Shown here piece by piece: positions 1 through 7,937 of a stretch of DNA of 64,000 nucleotides. The position numbers and the translations under genes were made by a program. Position 1 is the stretch's first letter, and every line of letters begins with the position of its first letter. A model generated the notes under the pieces. The model worked only from the letters and a program-made list of their open reading frames with translations. It was not told the DNA's origin and did not search any database. The DNA lies in assembly GCA_030693705.1 (NCBI GenBank), contig JAUYAB010000020.1, positions 20,823-84,822 of the forward strand, written 5' to 3'. The DNA comes from Ignavibacteria bacterium. GTDB taxonomy: Bacteria; Bacteroidota; Ignavibacteria; Ignavibacteriales; Ignavibacteriaceae.

Positions 1-319
1 GGGGAGGTAGGAAGAATGAAATAAACACACTGCTAAGGTATTTGTATTTATTCTTCGTGGAACTTCGAGCCTTCTTCGAGAACTTCGTGTAATAATTTTT
101 TTCACAAATTTATCTACCTTTGGCAGAGAGACACGAAGGAATTTCACGAAGTGACACGAAGGGTTTTTAGGGACTTGTCTACCTTTGGCAGAGGGATTTG
201 AAACGTGAATATGGGAAATATTTTATTTTCATTTATTTGTTAGAATTAATAGAAAATATTTTGACTTTATAAAATATTTATATAATTTTATAACAACCAT
301 AATTTAATTGAGGTGTATT
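1..319. other. Intergenic, repeat-bearing
   Basis: No gene is visible before the first ATG at 320. The stretch holds several variants of a 'cttcgtg / cacgaag' word (about 53-165), typical of scattered non-coding repeats. It also has a 16-base exact direct repeat, listed separately. AT-rich sequence at 225-300 is where a promoter for the first gene would lie, but no convincing box was picked out. Confidence 0.5.
113..193. repeat. 16-bp direct repeat pair
   Basis: The word TCTACCTTTGGCAGAG occurs exactly at 113-128 and again at 178-193, 65 bp apart. The spacer contains 'acacgaagg' and 'cacgaag' words. No gene is associated; it may be a remnant of a dispersed intergenic repeat family. Confidence 0.7.
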
Positions 320-1054
320 ATGAAGGAATTAAAAAAAAGGTTCAGTTGTTCAGTGGAAGACCTGCCGGTAATAGCGGGTTTTATAGGTAAAAGTTTCGAG
401 TCCAGCCAAAGTGATTTCATCGATTATTCTCCCGATTATCAATCCCCCTTTTTAACCAATTATAAAGCAAAGCTTGCATTGATTGAGGAAATTGTATTTC
501 CGAAAAAAATAGCTGCTGAAATTAAATTGGTTACCCAAAGGATAAGCGCCGCTATGGAAGCCACACGTGATCCTCTTAATAGGCTTGAGGGTTATGCCGG
601 CAAAGCGAAAAATCTCTCTTTGAATCCGGCTGATATCGGAATTAAAGAGGTGAGAAAAGCTATTACCGCAAAGAACGCAGAAAAATTTTATTCTTCTATG
701 GGTAATTTATTGAATAATGTTGTTGCAAATTTTACTCAATTAACCGAGAAAGGTTTTACTGCCGAAGCAAAAGAGATTTTAATAAATGCAAGAAAAAATG
801 TTAAAGCCGATATTGACTTGCAAAACAATAAAGTGAATGACAAAAGCGATCTTATTGAAGATAATATTGAAAGCCTGAACGAGCTTTGGGATTTGATGGC
901 GGATATTTTAAAAATCGGAAAGGTGCTCTATAAGAATAAGGACAAGAGCAAAACCGACGAGTTTACCATGACCACTCTAAAAGCGCGTTGCCAAGCGGAG
1001 CGGAAGAAGAAAGAAACTAAACCGGAAGAACCCGGGACACCGCCGGCGCAGTAG
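320..1054 (+). CDS. Hypothetical alpha-helical protein
   Basis: A 244-residue protein with no recognised domain. It is rich in Lys, Glu, Ala and Asn and looks mostly helical, with a charged tail ending in a Pro/Gly-rich stretch (EEPGTPPAQ). There is no signal peptide or membrane segment, so it is probably cytoplasmic. ATG 320 is chosen because GAGGTG lies five bases upstream (310-315); an in-frame TTG at 308 would overlap that ribosome site. It stands alone and is followed by repeat-rich DNA. The reading frame is clean and codon use looks normal, so it is likely a real gene of unknown role. Confidence 0.75.
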   Translation: MKELKKRFSCSVEDLPVIAGFIGKSFESSQSDFIDYSPDYQSPFLTNYKAKLALIEEIVFPKKIAAEIKLVTQRISAAMEATRDPLNRLEGYAGKAKNLSLNPADIGIKEVRKAITAKNAEKFYSSMGNLLNNVVANFTQLTEKGFTAEAKEILINARKNVKADIDLQNNKVNDKSDLIEDNIESLNELWDLMADILKIGKVLYKNKDKSKTDEFTMTTLKARCQAERKKKETKPEEPGTPPAQ

Positions 1055-1203
1055 GCAGTTAGCAGTCAGCAGTCAGCAGTTGGCAGTCTGCAATAGGCAG
1101 AAGGTAGTGGGTCATAAGTCATTAGTCAAAAGTCATTGGTCAAGTTGTCAGTCATCAGAAGAAAAATTGGATTATTGATGATTGACGACTGACTATTGAC
1201 GAT
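1055..1203. repeat. Degenerate short tandem words
   Basis: Immediately after the stop codon the DNA consists of diverged copies of words such as 'gcagttagcagtcagcagt' and then 'agtcattagtcaaaagtcattggtca', continuing to about 1203. Low-complexity direct repeats like this are non-coding; no function is assigned. Confidence 0.65.
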
Positions 1204-1333
1204 GATGATGAATGGGAGGGGTGGACTGTTTGTCATCCTTTGAGAGTAGAAATATTAGGCTGAAAACCGATGGAATGATATCATGCAGACCCTATTTTTA
1301 AATATTGTGTTTATGAACGATAAACAAAACAAA

Positions 1334-1373
1334 TGGAATACATATATGCAGCGGCGTGCATATATGTATTCCA
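1334..1373. repeat. Perfect 17-bp inverted repeat with GC loop
   Basis: TGGAATACATATATGCA (1334-1350) and its exact reverse complement (1357-1373) flank the loop GCGGCG. No U-run follows, so it is not a standard terminator. Unlike the attC sites downstream it has no extrahelical bases. It lies 60 bp upstream of the first cassette gene and could mark the edge of the cassette cluster or be a protein-binding site. Confidence 0.8.
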
Positions 1374-1433
1374 GAATATGTAAACCCGTTCGGGTAAATT
1401 AATAGTTATAACGCAAAATATTATGAGATTAGA

Positions 1434-2210
1434 ATGAAAGCTGATATTGAATTGTTACAAAAAGAAATAGACGAATTAATAAAACAAGGATATTTACTAT
1501 ATTATTCACTATCCAAGGATTTTAATAAACTATCTAAGGATGAATTGAAAGATCTTGACACAGTTGATAAAATCGACTTTCAAACCAATTATGAGAAATG
1601 GTATTCAACATCCCTAGCTTTGGTCAAGCAAATTCTACCCCTCCGATTGGAAGATTTTATACAGCTATATAAGAATGAGAAGAGGAAAGAAGTAAATTTT
1701 CTTACATACACAATTTCAGATTGTATAATCGGTATTAGAGTGACGAGGGGTTTAGAAATAAAAGTTGATGGTGCTGCTGCATTACCAAAATTTCTACAAC
1801 AGATAACCATTATTGAATCAGCAAAAGATAAATTTACTAATCGTATTTATGAAATTAAAAATCTTGTTCAAGCTGATTTGTTTGATTCCGAACTTGAAGC
1901 TGCTCAAGAATTACTTAAAAGTGGATTCAATAGAGGTGCTGGAGCAGTGGCTGGGGTAGTATTAGAAAAACACTTATCAGAAGTATGTCTTAACCATAAT
2001 CTTACTCTGAACAAAAAGAATCCTACAATTTGTGATTATAATGATTTATTAAAGAATAGTGACGTAATTGAAATACCCACATGGAGATTTATTCAACATT
2101 TAGGTGATATAAGAAATTTATGTGATCACAAAAAAACTAAAGAGCCAACAAATGTTGATGTGTCAGACTTAATATCTGGTGTCAAAAAAATTATTAAAAC
2201 TCTTTTTTAA
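1434..2210 (+). CDS. HEPN-like C-terminal domain protein in cassette
   Basis: A 258-residue soluble protein. The N-terminal ~140 residues are helical and unrecognised. The C-terminal part (about 150-258) has the pattern of short HEPN/DUF4145-like domains: a helix with Gly-Ala-Val-Ala-Gly-Val-Val-Leu-Glu-Lys, then LGDIRNLCDH near the end. Arg227 and His232 form an R-x4-H motif, the signature of HEPN ribonucleases. The family is known in toxin and defence RNases and also in regulators, so RNase activity is inference. The attC site starts six bases after the stop codon, which makes this the single gene of the first cassette. The ribosome site (GAGATTAGA) is weak. Confidence 0.7.
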   Translation: MKADIELLQKEIDELIKQGYLLYYSLSKDFNKLSKDELKDLDTVDKIDFQTNYEKWYSTSLALVKQILPLRLEDFIQLYKNEKRKEVNFLTYTISDCIIGIRVTRGLEIKVDGAAALPKFLQQITIIESAKDKFTNRIYEIKNLVQADLFDSELEAAQELLKSGFNRGAGAVAGVVLEKHLSEVCLNHNLTLNKKNPTICDYNDLLKNSDVIEIPTWRFIQHLGDIRNLCDHKKTKEPTNVDVSDLISGVKKIIKTLF

Positions 2211-2215
2211 TAGCG

Positions 2216-2403
2216 TTATAACCCGCCGCTCAACACGGACAGCGTTTTACAGTGCGGCATTTTGTAATTATAAAGTTCTGTTTGCAAAACTAAGTTGTTC
2301 TTAAAGTTAGTTCGTTCTAAGAAACATTTTTATAAATAAAAAGTAGTTGCTTCTATTTGGCATTCTTGTTCTGGGCTGCCGGTTAGCGGCAACGTCGTTA
2401 GCT
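2216..2403 (+). other. attC: attC recombination site 1
   Basis: The site runs from a TTATAAC box (2216-2222) to GTTAGCT (2397-2403). The 5' arm at 2225-2243 pairs with the 3' arm at 2375-2390. Removing C2231, A2235 and A2239 from the 5' arm leaves 16 bases exactly complementary to the 3' arm, so all imperfections are extrahelical bases on one arm, as in folded attC sites. The ~130-base loop resembles that of attC site 3. The core G^TT for recombination would be at 2397-2399. Confidence 0.82.
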
Positions 2404-2436
2404 GCCAAATAAAGGTCAAATTACTATAAGGATATT

Positions 2437-3687
2437 TTGAGATCTGCACTTTTCATATCATTTGATATTATACGACCGGGGGAACTTAATAATTCTCTCG
2501 CATTGGCATCAATTTTATGCTTCTTAAAAAACGAAGAAAAATTATTAGACAAAATGAATTTTTATCAGCTTACACTTAATATCTTTGATTATGAAGGGCG
2601 TGCACAACCAAATTATTTTGACAAATACTTAAATGCTTATAATCTAGTAGATTTTGATTTCATAGCAATTTCGGCTTATATATGGAATGAATATTTTATA
2701 AACGAATTTATAAATCACATACGAAAACTTGGTTTTACTGGGAAAATTATTTTAGGCGGATATCAAATAACGCACGCTGATATCAAGGAGCTTCCTGTGC
2801 TTTATCCTGATACGCAAATCTTTGTAATTGGATATGCAGAACAAGCATTGATGAAATTGTTTTTGGGGCAAGTATCTTTGAAATTCCCGTTGTTCTTGTA
2901 TTCAGAAGTTGATTTTTCTGAACTTCCATCTCCCTATTTGACTAATGAGATTAATGTGCCTTTTGGTTCAACGATGATAAGGCTTGAAACTAAACGAGGA
3001 TGTGTTTATCGTTGTTCATATTGCGCTCACAGAAATTTGGCACAAAACAAAATATTTCATTTTCCAATTGATAAAACAGTTAATGAAATTTCTTTTATAT
3101 CTGAGAAACAAGTTAAACGTGTGAACATTTTAGACCCTATTTTTAACGTTGGGAATGAATACTTGCAAATCATGAAAGAAATTATTAAAAAAAATAAGTC
3201 AACAACATATACACTTCAAAGTAGATTTGAAAAAATTAAAGGCTTAGAAGGAAATGAATTTTTAGATTTATGTGAATCTGGAAGCTTTCATCTAGAATTT
3301 GGTTTGCAGACTATCGATTTGAAAGAAGCTAAGGTTTTAAACCGTAAAAATGATCTGAGACAAATCGACGAAACGTTAAATCAGCTAAAACATAGAAAAA
3401 TAAGTTATGAGATTAGTCTGATTTATGGTCTGCCAATGCAGACGTTTGACAGCTTTAAGCGAACCATTGAATATACTCTAAGTAAAGGGTGCAGAACAAT
3501 AAAAGCCTATCCTCTCATCTTACTTCGCGGGACAGAACTTTTTTATGAAAGAAATAAATGGAACTTGAATGAAGAAGCAATAGAAAAATTTAATATCCCA
3601 GTTGTAACTTCTTCAAACTCCTTTTCCAAACAAAATTGGGAAGAGATGAAAAATTTATCAAACAGATATTCGTCTTTTAATAATTAA
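2437..3687 (+). CDS. Radical SAM protein with cobalamin-binding-like N-terminus
   Basis: A 416-residue protein. Residues 1-160 resemble a Rossmann-type B12-binding domain (ILGGYQITHADI near 105-116). The radical SAM core follows with CxxxCxxC at Cys189, Cys193 and Cys196 (GCVYRCSYC), which binds the 4Fe-4S cluster that cleaves S-adenosylmethionine. Family members with this layout do methylations or rearrangements; the substrate here is unknown. The start is TTG 2437 with AAGGA at 2428-2432; no upstream ATG is available. It is the first gene of a three-gene cassette that begins 34 bases after the attC core, and it is followed by the small gene at 3705. Confidence 0.82.
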   Translation: MRSALFISFDIIRPGELNNSLALASILCFLKNEEKLLDKMNFYQLTLNIFDYEGRAQPNYFDKYLNAYNLVDFDFIAISAYIWNEYFINEFINHIRKLGFTGKIILGGYQITHADIKELPVLYPDTQIFVIGYAEQALMKLFLGQVSLKFPLFLYSEVDFSELPSPYLTNEINVPFGSTMIRLETKRGCVYRCSYCAHRNLAQNKIFHFPIDKTVNEISFISEKQVKRVNILDPIFNVGNEYLQIMKEIIKKNKSTTYTLQSRFEKIKGLEGNEFLDLCESGSFHLEFGLQTIDLKEAKVLNRKNDLRQIDETLNQLKHRKISYEISLIYGLPMQTFDSFKRTIEYTLSKGCRTIKAYPLILLRGTELFYERNKWNLNEEAIEKFNIPVVTSSNSFSKQNWEEMKNLSNRYSSFNN

Positions 3688-3704
3688 GAAATGAGGCTGA
3701 TAAA

Positions 3705-3926
3705 ATGATCGATAATGAAAACCACAAGGTCAAAATCTGTTATACAAATTATCGAGGTGAAACAAATTTTAGGGAAATTATTCCTATTAAAATTTGGTTT
3801 GGCAAAACGGACTGGCATCCTGAAGAGGGATGGTTGATGGATGTATATGATATTAATAAAAAAGCAGAACGTTCACTTTCAATCAAAGACATAAAATTAT
3901 GGGATATTAAACATGTATCTGATTGA
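3705..3926 (+). CDS. Small Trp-rich protein of unknown function
   Basis: A 73-residue protein rich in aromatic residues. The visible pattern is a YTNYRGE stretch, then KIWFGKTDWHPE, GWLMDVYD and a C-terminal IKDIKLW. This resembles short phage and mobile-element proteins often found next to nucleotide-metabolism genes, and is loosely WYL-like. No catalytic motif is seen. ATG 3705 has GAGG at 3693-3696. It overlaps the next gene by 14 bases, so the two are probably translationally coupled, which suggests a functional link to the Dcd-like protein. Confidence 0.75.
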   Translation: MIDNENHKVKICYTNYRGETNFREIIPIKIWFGKTDWHPEEGWLMDVYDINKKAERSLSIKDIKLWDIKHVSD

Positions 3927-4917
3927 TAAGGAAATTCATCTGAAACTTGATGAAATGAAATTTGAGTGTTACAATCAGCACCACTTTTTTGATGCTAATA
4001 TTCAAATCCAACCATGTTCTATTGACTTGCGACTTGATTCCGTGTTTTGGAAATCAAAACGAAATATTAAGTCTTTTGACTTAAGGAAAAGCAAACTACT
4101 TGACTTATCACCAAGACGGTATTACCACGAGATCATTTTAAAAGACGGAGAATATATTGCACTTAAACCGGGCGAGTTTATATTAGGTAGGGTTTATGAA
4201 AAATATACAATGCCATTTGATTGTGCCGGAAAACTTGCGGGGAAAAGTAGCTTTGCACGATTAGGACTTGGTGTTCACATAAATTGTGACTTTGCTAACC
4301 CGGGCTGGAGAGGACATATGCCATTACAACTTGTTAATTATAGTCGCACTACAATAAATATTTATCCTTTTATTCCAATTTGTCAGTTATCATTAGTTAA
4401 ACTATCCAAACAGCCAGATCGTCTTTATGGTGTGCAAGAATTACAAAGCAAATATATGGAGGATGATGGTGGTCCTTCTTATTGGTGGCGTGATAAAAGA
4501 ATTAAAAGTTTACAAGAAACTTTTCATAAAATGGATATCTCATTAAACATACAAGAAAATATATTATCATCACTTGGTGTTAAGGATCCCGATATCATTT
4601 TTCGCTTTGATAAATTTGCTGCCAAATTGAAAACGGATTCGGTTTCTAATACAGACTGGATTATGCAGAAATTCACAAAGGTTGAAAAAAACAGACAACG
4701 ATTTGAGGAGTTCTTTATAAGAGGTTCTCAAGTAATATTTGCATTGCTTTCTGGTAATTCTCTTCGCCTTTTTCTTGCTGATGGAGGTATTACATTAGGC
4801 AAAGGAATATTCTGGACATTGAACATAATTTCACTTATCGTCTTCATATATTCTTTTATTTATGATCGGAAAGAATACTTTACACCTGAAAAACGGGACC
4901 AAGAAAATAACAACTAA
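3913..4917 (+). CDS. Dcd-like (dCTP deaminase/dUTPase fold) protein with C-terminal membrane segment
   Basis: A 334-residue protein. Residues ~20-180 follow the trimeric dCTP deaminase fold: QPCSIDLRL, then AGKSSFARLGLGVH, then NPGWRGHMPLQLVN. In classical Dcd the last motif reads LEF, with the Glu acting as catalytic base; here the position is Gln (LQL), so deamination is doubtful although nucleotide binding may be kept. After a helical linker (~190-270) a hydrophobic stretch around 290-312 (GIFWTLNIISLIVFIYSFIY) is a likely transmembrane helix, followed by a charged tail. A membrane-anchored, probably inactive Dcd domain could be a nucleotide sensor. It is the last gene of the second cassette. 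Confidence 0.8.
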   Translation: MYLIDKEIHLKLDEMKFECYNQHHFFDANIQIQPCSIDLRLDSVFWKSKRNIKSFDLRKSKLLDLSPRRYYHEIILKDGEYIALKPGEFILGRVYEKYTMPFDCAGKLAGKSSFARLGLGVHINCDFANPGWRGHMPLQLVNYSRTTINIYPFIPICQLSLVKLSKQPDRLYGVQELQSKYMEDDGGPSYWWRDKRIKSLQETFHKMDISLNIQENILSSLGVKDPDIIFRFDKFAAKLKTDSVSNTDWIMQKFTKVEKNRQRFEEFFIRGSQVIFALLSGNSLRLFLADGGITLGKGIFWTLNIISLIVFIYSFIYDRKEYFTPEKRDQENNN

Positions 4918-5051
4918 ATATTATATTCTTTTTTATTATAGAGAAAATAACAGTTGTAGTAACGATAATTGACAACATAAATTTTAACTGTAAACACAGT
5001 GCAAAAGGAGAAATAAAAAATCATAATAACTATTTATTTATACGTAGATGC

Positions 5052-5151
5052 AGCTAACAAGTGCCTCAAGCCGAAAGCGTTTTCGCAATTGGCATTTGTG
5101 CAGTTTAAAAGTTTGTTTTTCCGTTTCGGCTTAGGCACAATGCCGTTAGGT
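5052..5151 (+). other. attC: attC recombination site 2
   Basis: A 100-bp site running from AGCTAAC (5052-5058) to GTTAGGT (5145-5151), the latter a full match to the GTTRRRY core. The 5' arm at 5062-5079 becomes exactly complementary to the 3' arm at 5122-5137 once C5067 and G5077 are bulged out, giving a 16-bp stem. This is the clearest attC in the window. It starts 134 bases after the Dcd-like stop codon and ends 41 bases before the next ATG. Confidence 0.88.
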
Positions 5152-5192
5152 GTTAACATTTTTCTCTTTTTTAAAATAGTGGAATATATCCT

Positions 5193-7721
5193 ATGAATTA
5201 TGAATTCGGTTCAATATGGCGTAAATGGGATCTTCATTTTCATACGCCCTCTTCATTTGACTACCATAATATGAGTGTTACTAATCAAGAAATTATTGAT
5301 GAATTAAGCAATAATAATATCGCATTAGTCGCAATTACCGACCACCACACTATTGATATCACAAGAATTAAAGAACTACAGCAACTTGGGGAAAAAAAGA
5401 ATATAACTGTTTTGCCTGGAATTGAATTCCGCTCTGAATTGGGTGGCTCTGATTCTATACACTTTATTGGAATATTTCCTGAAGATTGTAATCTAGAAGA
5501 AGTCTGGATGGAATTACAAACAAAGTGCAAAATTAAGCCTTCTGATATTACAGAAAAAGGCAACGATAATATTTATGCTGATCTTAAAGACACTAGCAAT
5601 TTAATCAAAGCTTTAGGCGGTTTGGTTAGTGTCCACGCTGGAAGCAAAACAAATACAATTGAAAACATAACCAATACTCTATCATATAAGATGGCACAGA
5701 AAATAGAACTCGTAGAAAGTATTGATATTTATGAGTTAGGAAAAGTAGAGGATCAGAGCGGTTATAAAGAAATTGTTTTCCCGGCGATTAACAAAGTTAT
5801 TCCAATGATACTTTGTTCAGACAACCACAATATTAAAGAATATATTCTAAAAGAGAATCTATGGATTAAAGCTGATCCGACCTTTGAAGGATTAAAGCAA
5901 TTAACTTATGAACCGACAGAACGAGTAAAAATTCAATCTAATGACCCTTTTTGTGATTTTACTAAACCTTTTTTCAATAAAATTGTGGTCACTGAACAGA
6001 CCGACATTTTCATTGATCAATCGGTTAAATTTGACACCAACGAGATAATACTAAATCAAAATTTAGTATCCATTATTGGAGGACGAGGTGAAGGAAAAAG
6101 TATTTTGATTGACTACTTTGCCAGAGGATTTGGATACTCAAAAAAAGAATATAATTTATCTCATAATTTTCTTGTTCAATATTCAAAATCGAATTGCTCG
6201 GATGATTTCGTTGATTTTGGATTTGATACTTCTAATAACCTTGAGTTTCTTTATATACCTCAAACGATGGTTAGGGATATTGCCTTACAAACCAAAGAAC
6301 TAGGACAAGAAATTCGTAAAATGCTAAACCTAACAACAATAGGTTTTTCAAAGGAGACACAAAATAAAATTAGTACTACGCTTGATGAATATAATGAATT
6401 AGAAGATTGGTTTAACCAAGTTGATAATGATGGTAAAAAAATAAACAACAAGGATAATCTTCTACAAGAAAGCAAAAGATTTGAGGAATTGTTAAACAGT
6501 ATTACAAATAAAGACAACAAAGAAAAGTTGGAAAAATATACTGAGAACATTAAAATCATTCGAAACGCCGAATTAAAATTTCAACAATTGGATAAACTTT
6601 CTAATCGGTTAAATCTATTTGAAAGCGATATTAACAAATCAATAATCGAACTAGATAAAACAATATCTTTGATTGAATTTAAGAAGCAGTACGATGATAT
6701 AAACAAGCTAAAAGAAATTTCTGCGAAGGAAATAGGTGATGTAAATGCCGAAAACGAAGATATTAAAAGCGATTTCTCTGGTATTTACAAAGGTGACTTA
6801 TCATCCCTTCTTGACCGAGCAGATGAATATAAAAGTAATATTGAAGACATAAGAAATTCATTAGCTATTTTATCAAAAAAAGAATTTCAGCGAAAAGAGA
6901 AAAAAGAAGAAAAGGATAAAATTGCAGATAATATTCTCGATGAACTTAAAAATCAAGAAAATATTATAAACAATGCTTGGCAAAACTTATTGTCAAAAAA
7001 TACGGGTTGGACGGAAGAACAAAGAAATCTTATGCAAAACATATTATCTGATAGAGAAATAGAAATAAAAGGAAAAATCTTCTTTGACGAAAAATCCTTT
7101 TATATTGGTCTCAAAGATCATATAAACGGAACTCATTGGCGTAATAAAAACAAATCCGGTGAATTAGAAAAATATTTTAAAATAAATGGCTTTGAAAGCC
7201 TTTGTGATTTTATTAAAAACAAATTAGAGCAAGAATTAAAAGCTAATCCAGAATTATTCTATATAAATACTTTTGAAAAATATTTTTACGAACTATCTGA
7301 AAGAAATAAATATCTGTTCGTACAACCAGAAATAACTTATAAAGGAAAGACTTTAGAAAAGATATCAATCGGTCAAAGAGGTACGGTTTATTTATGTTTA
7401 AAATTAGCAACAAATCCTTTCTCGACGCCAATTATATATGACCAACCAGAAGATGATCTTGATAATCAATTTATCATTAACGAACTAGTAAGCATATTTA
7501 AAGCAATTAAAATATATCGACAAGTAATTATCGTCACTCATAACGCAAATCTTGTGGTTAATTCAGACTCTGAACAAGTTATAGTCGCTCACAATGACAA
7601 TGAAGTACTAACTTATACTGGTGGGGCTTTAGAAAATCCAACGATTATTGATTCTGTTTGCAAGATTCTTGAAGGCGGAAGAATCGCATTTGAACAAAGA
7701 AAAAATAAATACAAAATATAA
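5193..7721 (+). CDS. PHP-domain / SMC-like ATPase protein (TrlF-like layout)
   Basis: An 842-residue protein. The N-terminal PHP phosphoesterase domain shows WDLHFHTPSS (His15, His17), TDHHT (Asp50, His51), Glu78, His90, His148 and CSDNH (Asp210, His212), a complete-looking metal-binding set. It is followed by an ABC/SMC-type ATPase: Walker A GGRGEGKS (296-303), a long central coiled-coil-like region (~390-640), signature SIGQRG (~725), Walker B IIYDQPEDD (~747) and an H-loop THN (His783). This layout resembles proteins annotated as TrlF-family ATPases; related nuclease-ATPase fusions occur in defence islands. It is the sole gene of the third cassette, with attC sites on both sides. A nucleic-acid-directed defence role is inference. 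Confidence 0.85.
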   Translation: MNYEFGSIWRKWDLHFHTPSSFDYHNMSVTNQEIIDELSNNNIALVAITDHHTIDITRIKELQQLGEKKNITVLPGIEFRSELGGSDSIHFIGIFPEDCNLEEVWMELQTKCKIKPSDITEKGNDNIYADLKDTSNLIKALGGLVSVHAGSKTNTIENITNTLSYKMAQKIELVESIDIYELGKVEDQSGYKEIVFPAINKVIPMILCSDNHNIKEYILKENLWIKADPTFEGLKQLTYEPTERVKIQSNDPFCDFTKPFFNKIVVTEQTDIFIDQSVKFDTNEIILNQNLVSIIGGRGEGKSILIDYFARGFGYSKKEYNLSHNFLVQYSKSNCSDDFVDFGFDTSNNLEFLYIPQTMVRDIALQTKELGQEIRKMLNLTTIGFSKETQNKISTTLDEYNELEDWFNQVDNDGKKINNKDNLLQESKRFEELLNSITNKDNKEKLEKYTENIKIIRNAELKFQQLDKLSNRLNLFESDINKSIIELDKTISLIEFKKQYDDINKLKEISAKEIGDVNAENEDIKSDFSGIYKGDLSSLLDRADEYKSNIEDIRNSLAILSKKEFQRKEKKEEKDKIADNILDELKNQENIINNAWQNLLSKNTGWTEEQRNLMQNILSDREIEIKGKIFFDEKSFYIGLKDHINGTHWRNKNKSGELEKYFKINGFESLCDFIKNKLEQELKANPELFYINTFEKYFYELSERNKYLFVQPEITYKGKTLEKISIGQRGTVYLCLKLATNPFSTPIIYDQPEDDLDNQFIINELVSIFKAIKIYRQVIIVTHNANLVVNSDSEQVIVAHNDNEVLTYTGGALENPTIIDSVCKILEGGRIAFEQRKNKYKI

Positions 7722-7727
7722 AGTCGC

Positions 7728-7916
7728 ACATAACCAGCCAATCAAGGCGGACGCCGTTTTTCAGTGCGGCATTTGTGGAATTATTAAGTTGAGTTTGCAA
7801 AAATAAGTTGCTCTTTAACGTAGTTTGTTTTAAGAAATATTTTTATAAATAAAAAGTTGTTGGTATTGTTCGGCGTTTCTGTGTTGGGGCGCCGGTTAGC
7901 GGCAACGTCGTTAGGC
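7728..7916 (+). other. attC: attC recombination site 3
   Basis: The site runs from ACATAAC (7728-7734) to GTTAGGC (7910-7916), a full GTTRRRY match. The 3' arm at 7888-7903 matches that of site 1 except near the loop. The 5' arm at 7737-7755 pairs less well (about three mismatches) but carries extra bases at the same positions as site 1. The loop is clearly homologous to site 1 (for example AGTGCGGCATTT and TTTTATAAATAAAAAGT). It begins six bases after a stop codon, as expected. Confidence 0.78.
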
Positions 7917-7937
7917 AATTTCATAGAAGGAGACAAA

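Noticed and set aside
1055..1203. Short repeats considered as a CRISPR array
   Set aside because: Units are 6-10 bases, diverged and without spacers of constant length.
1334..1373. Palindrome considered as a fourth attC site
   Set aside because: No bulged bases, and the nearest GTTATAA downstream is a poor GTTRRRY match; kept only as an inverted repeat.
7857..7937. Upstream extension of the four-TM protein into the attC site
   Set aside because: The extension is read from the attC 3' arm, while ATG 7938 has a strong GAAGGAG.
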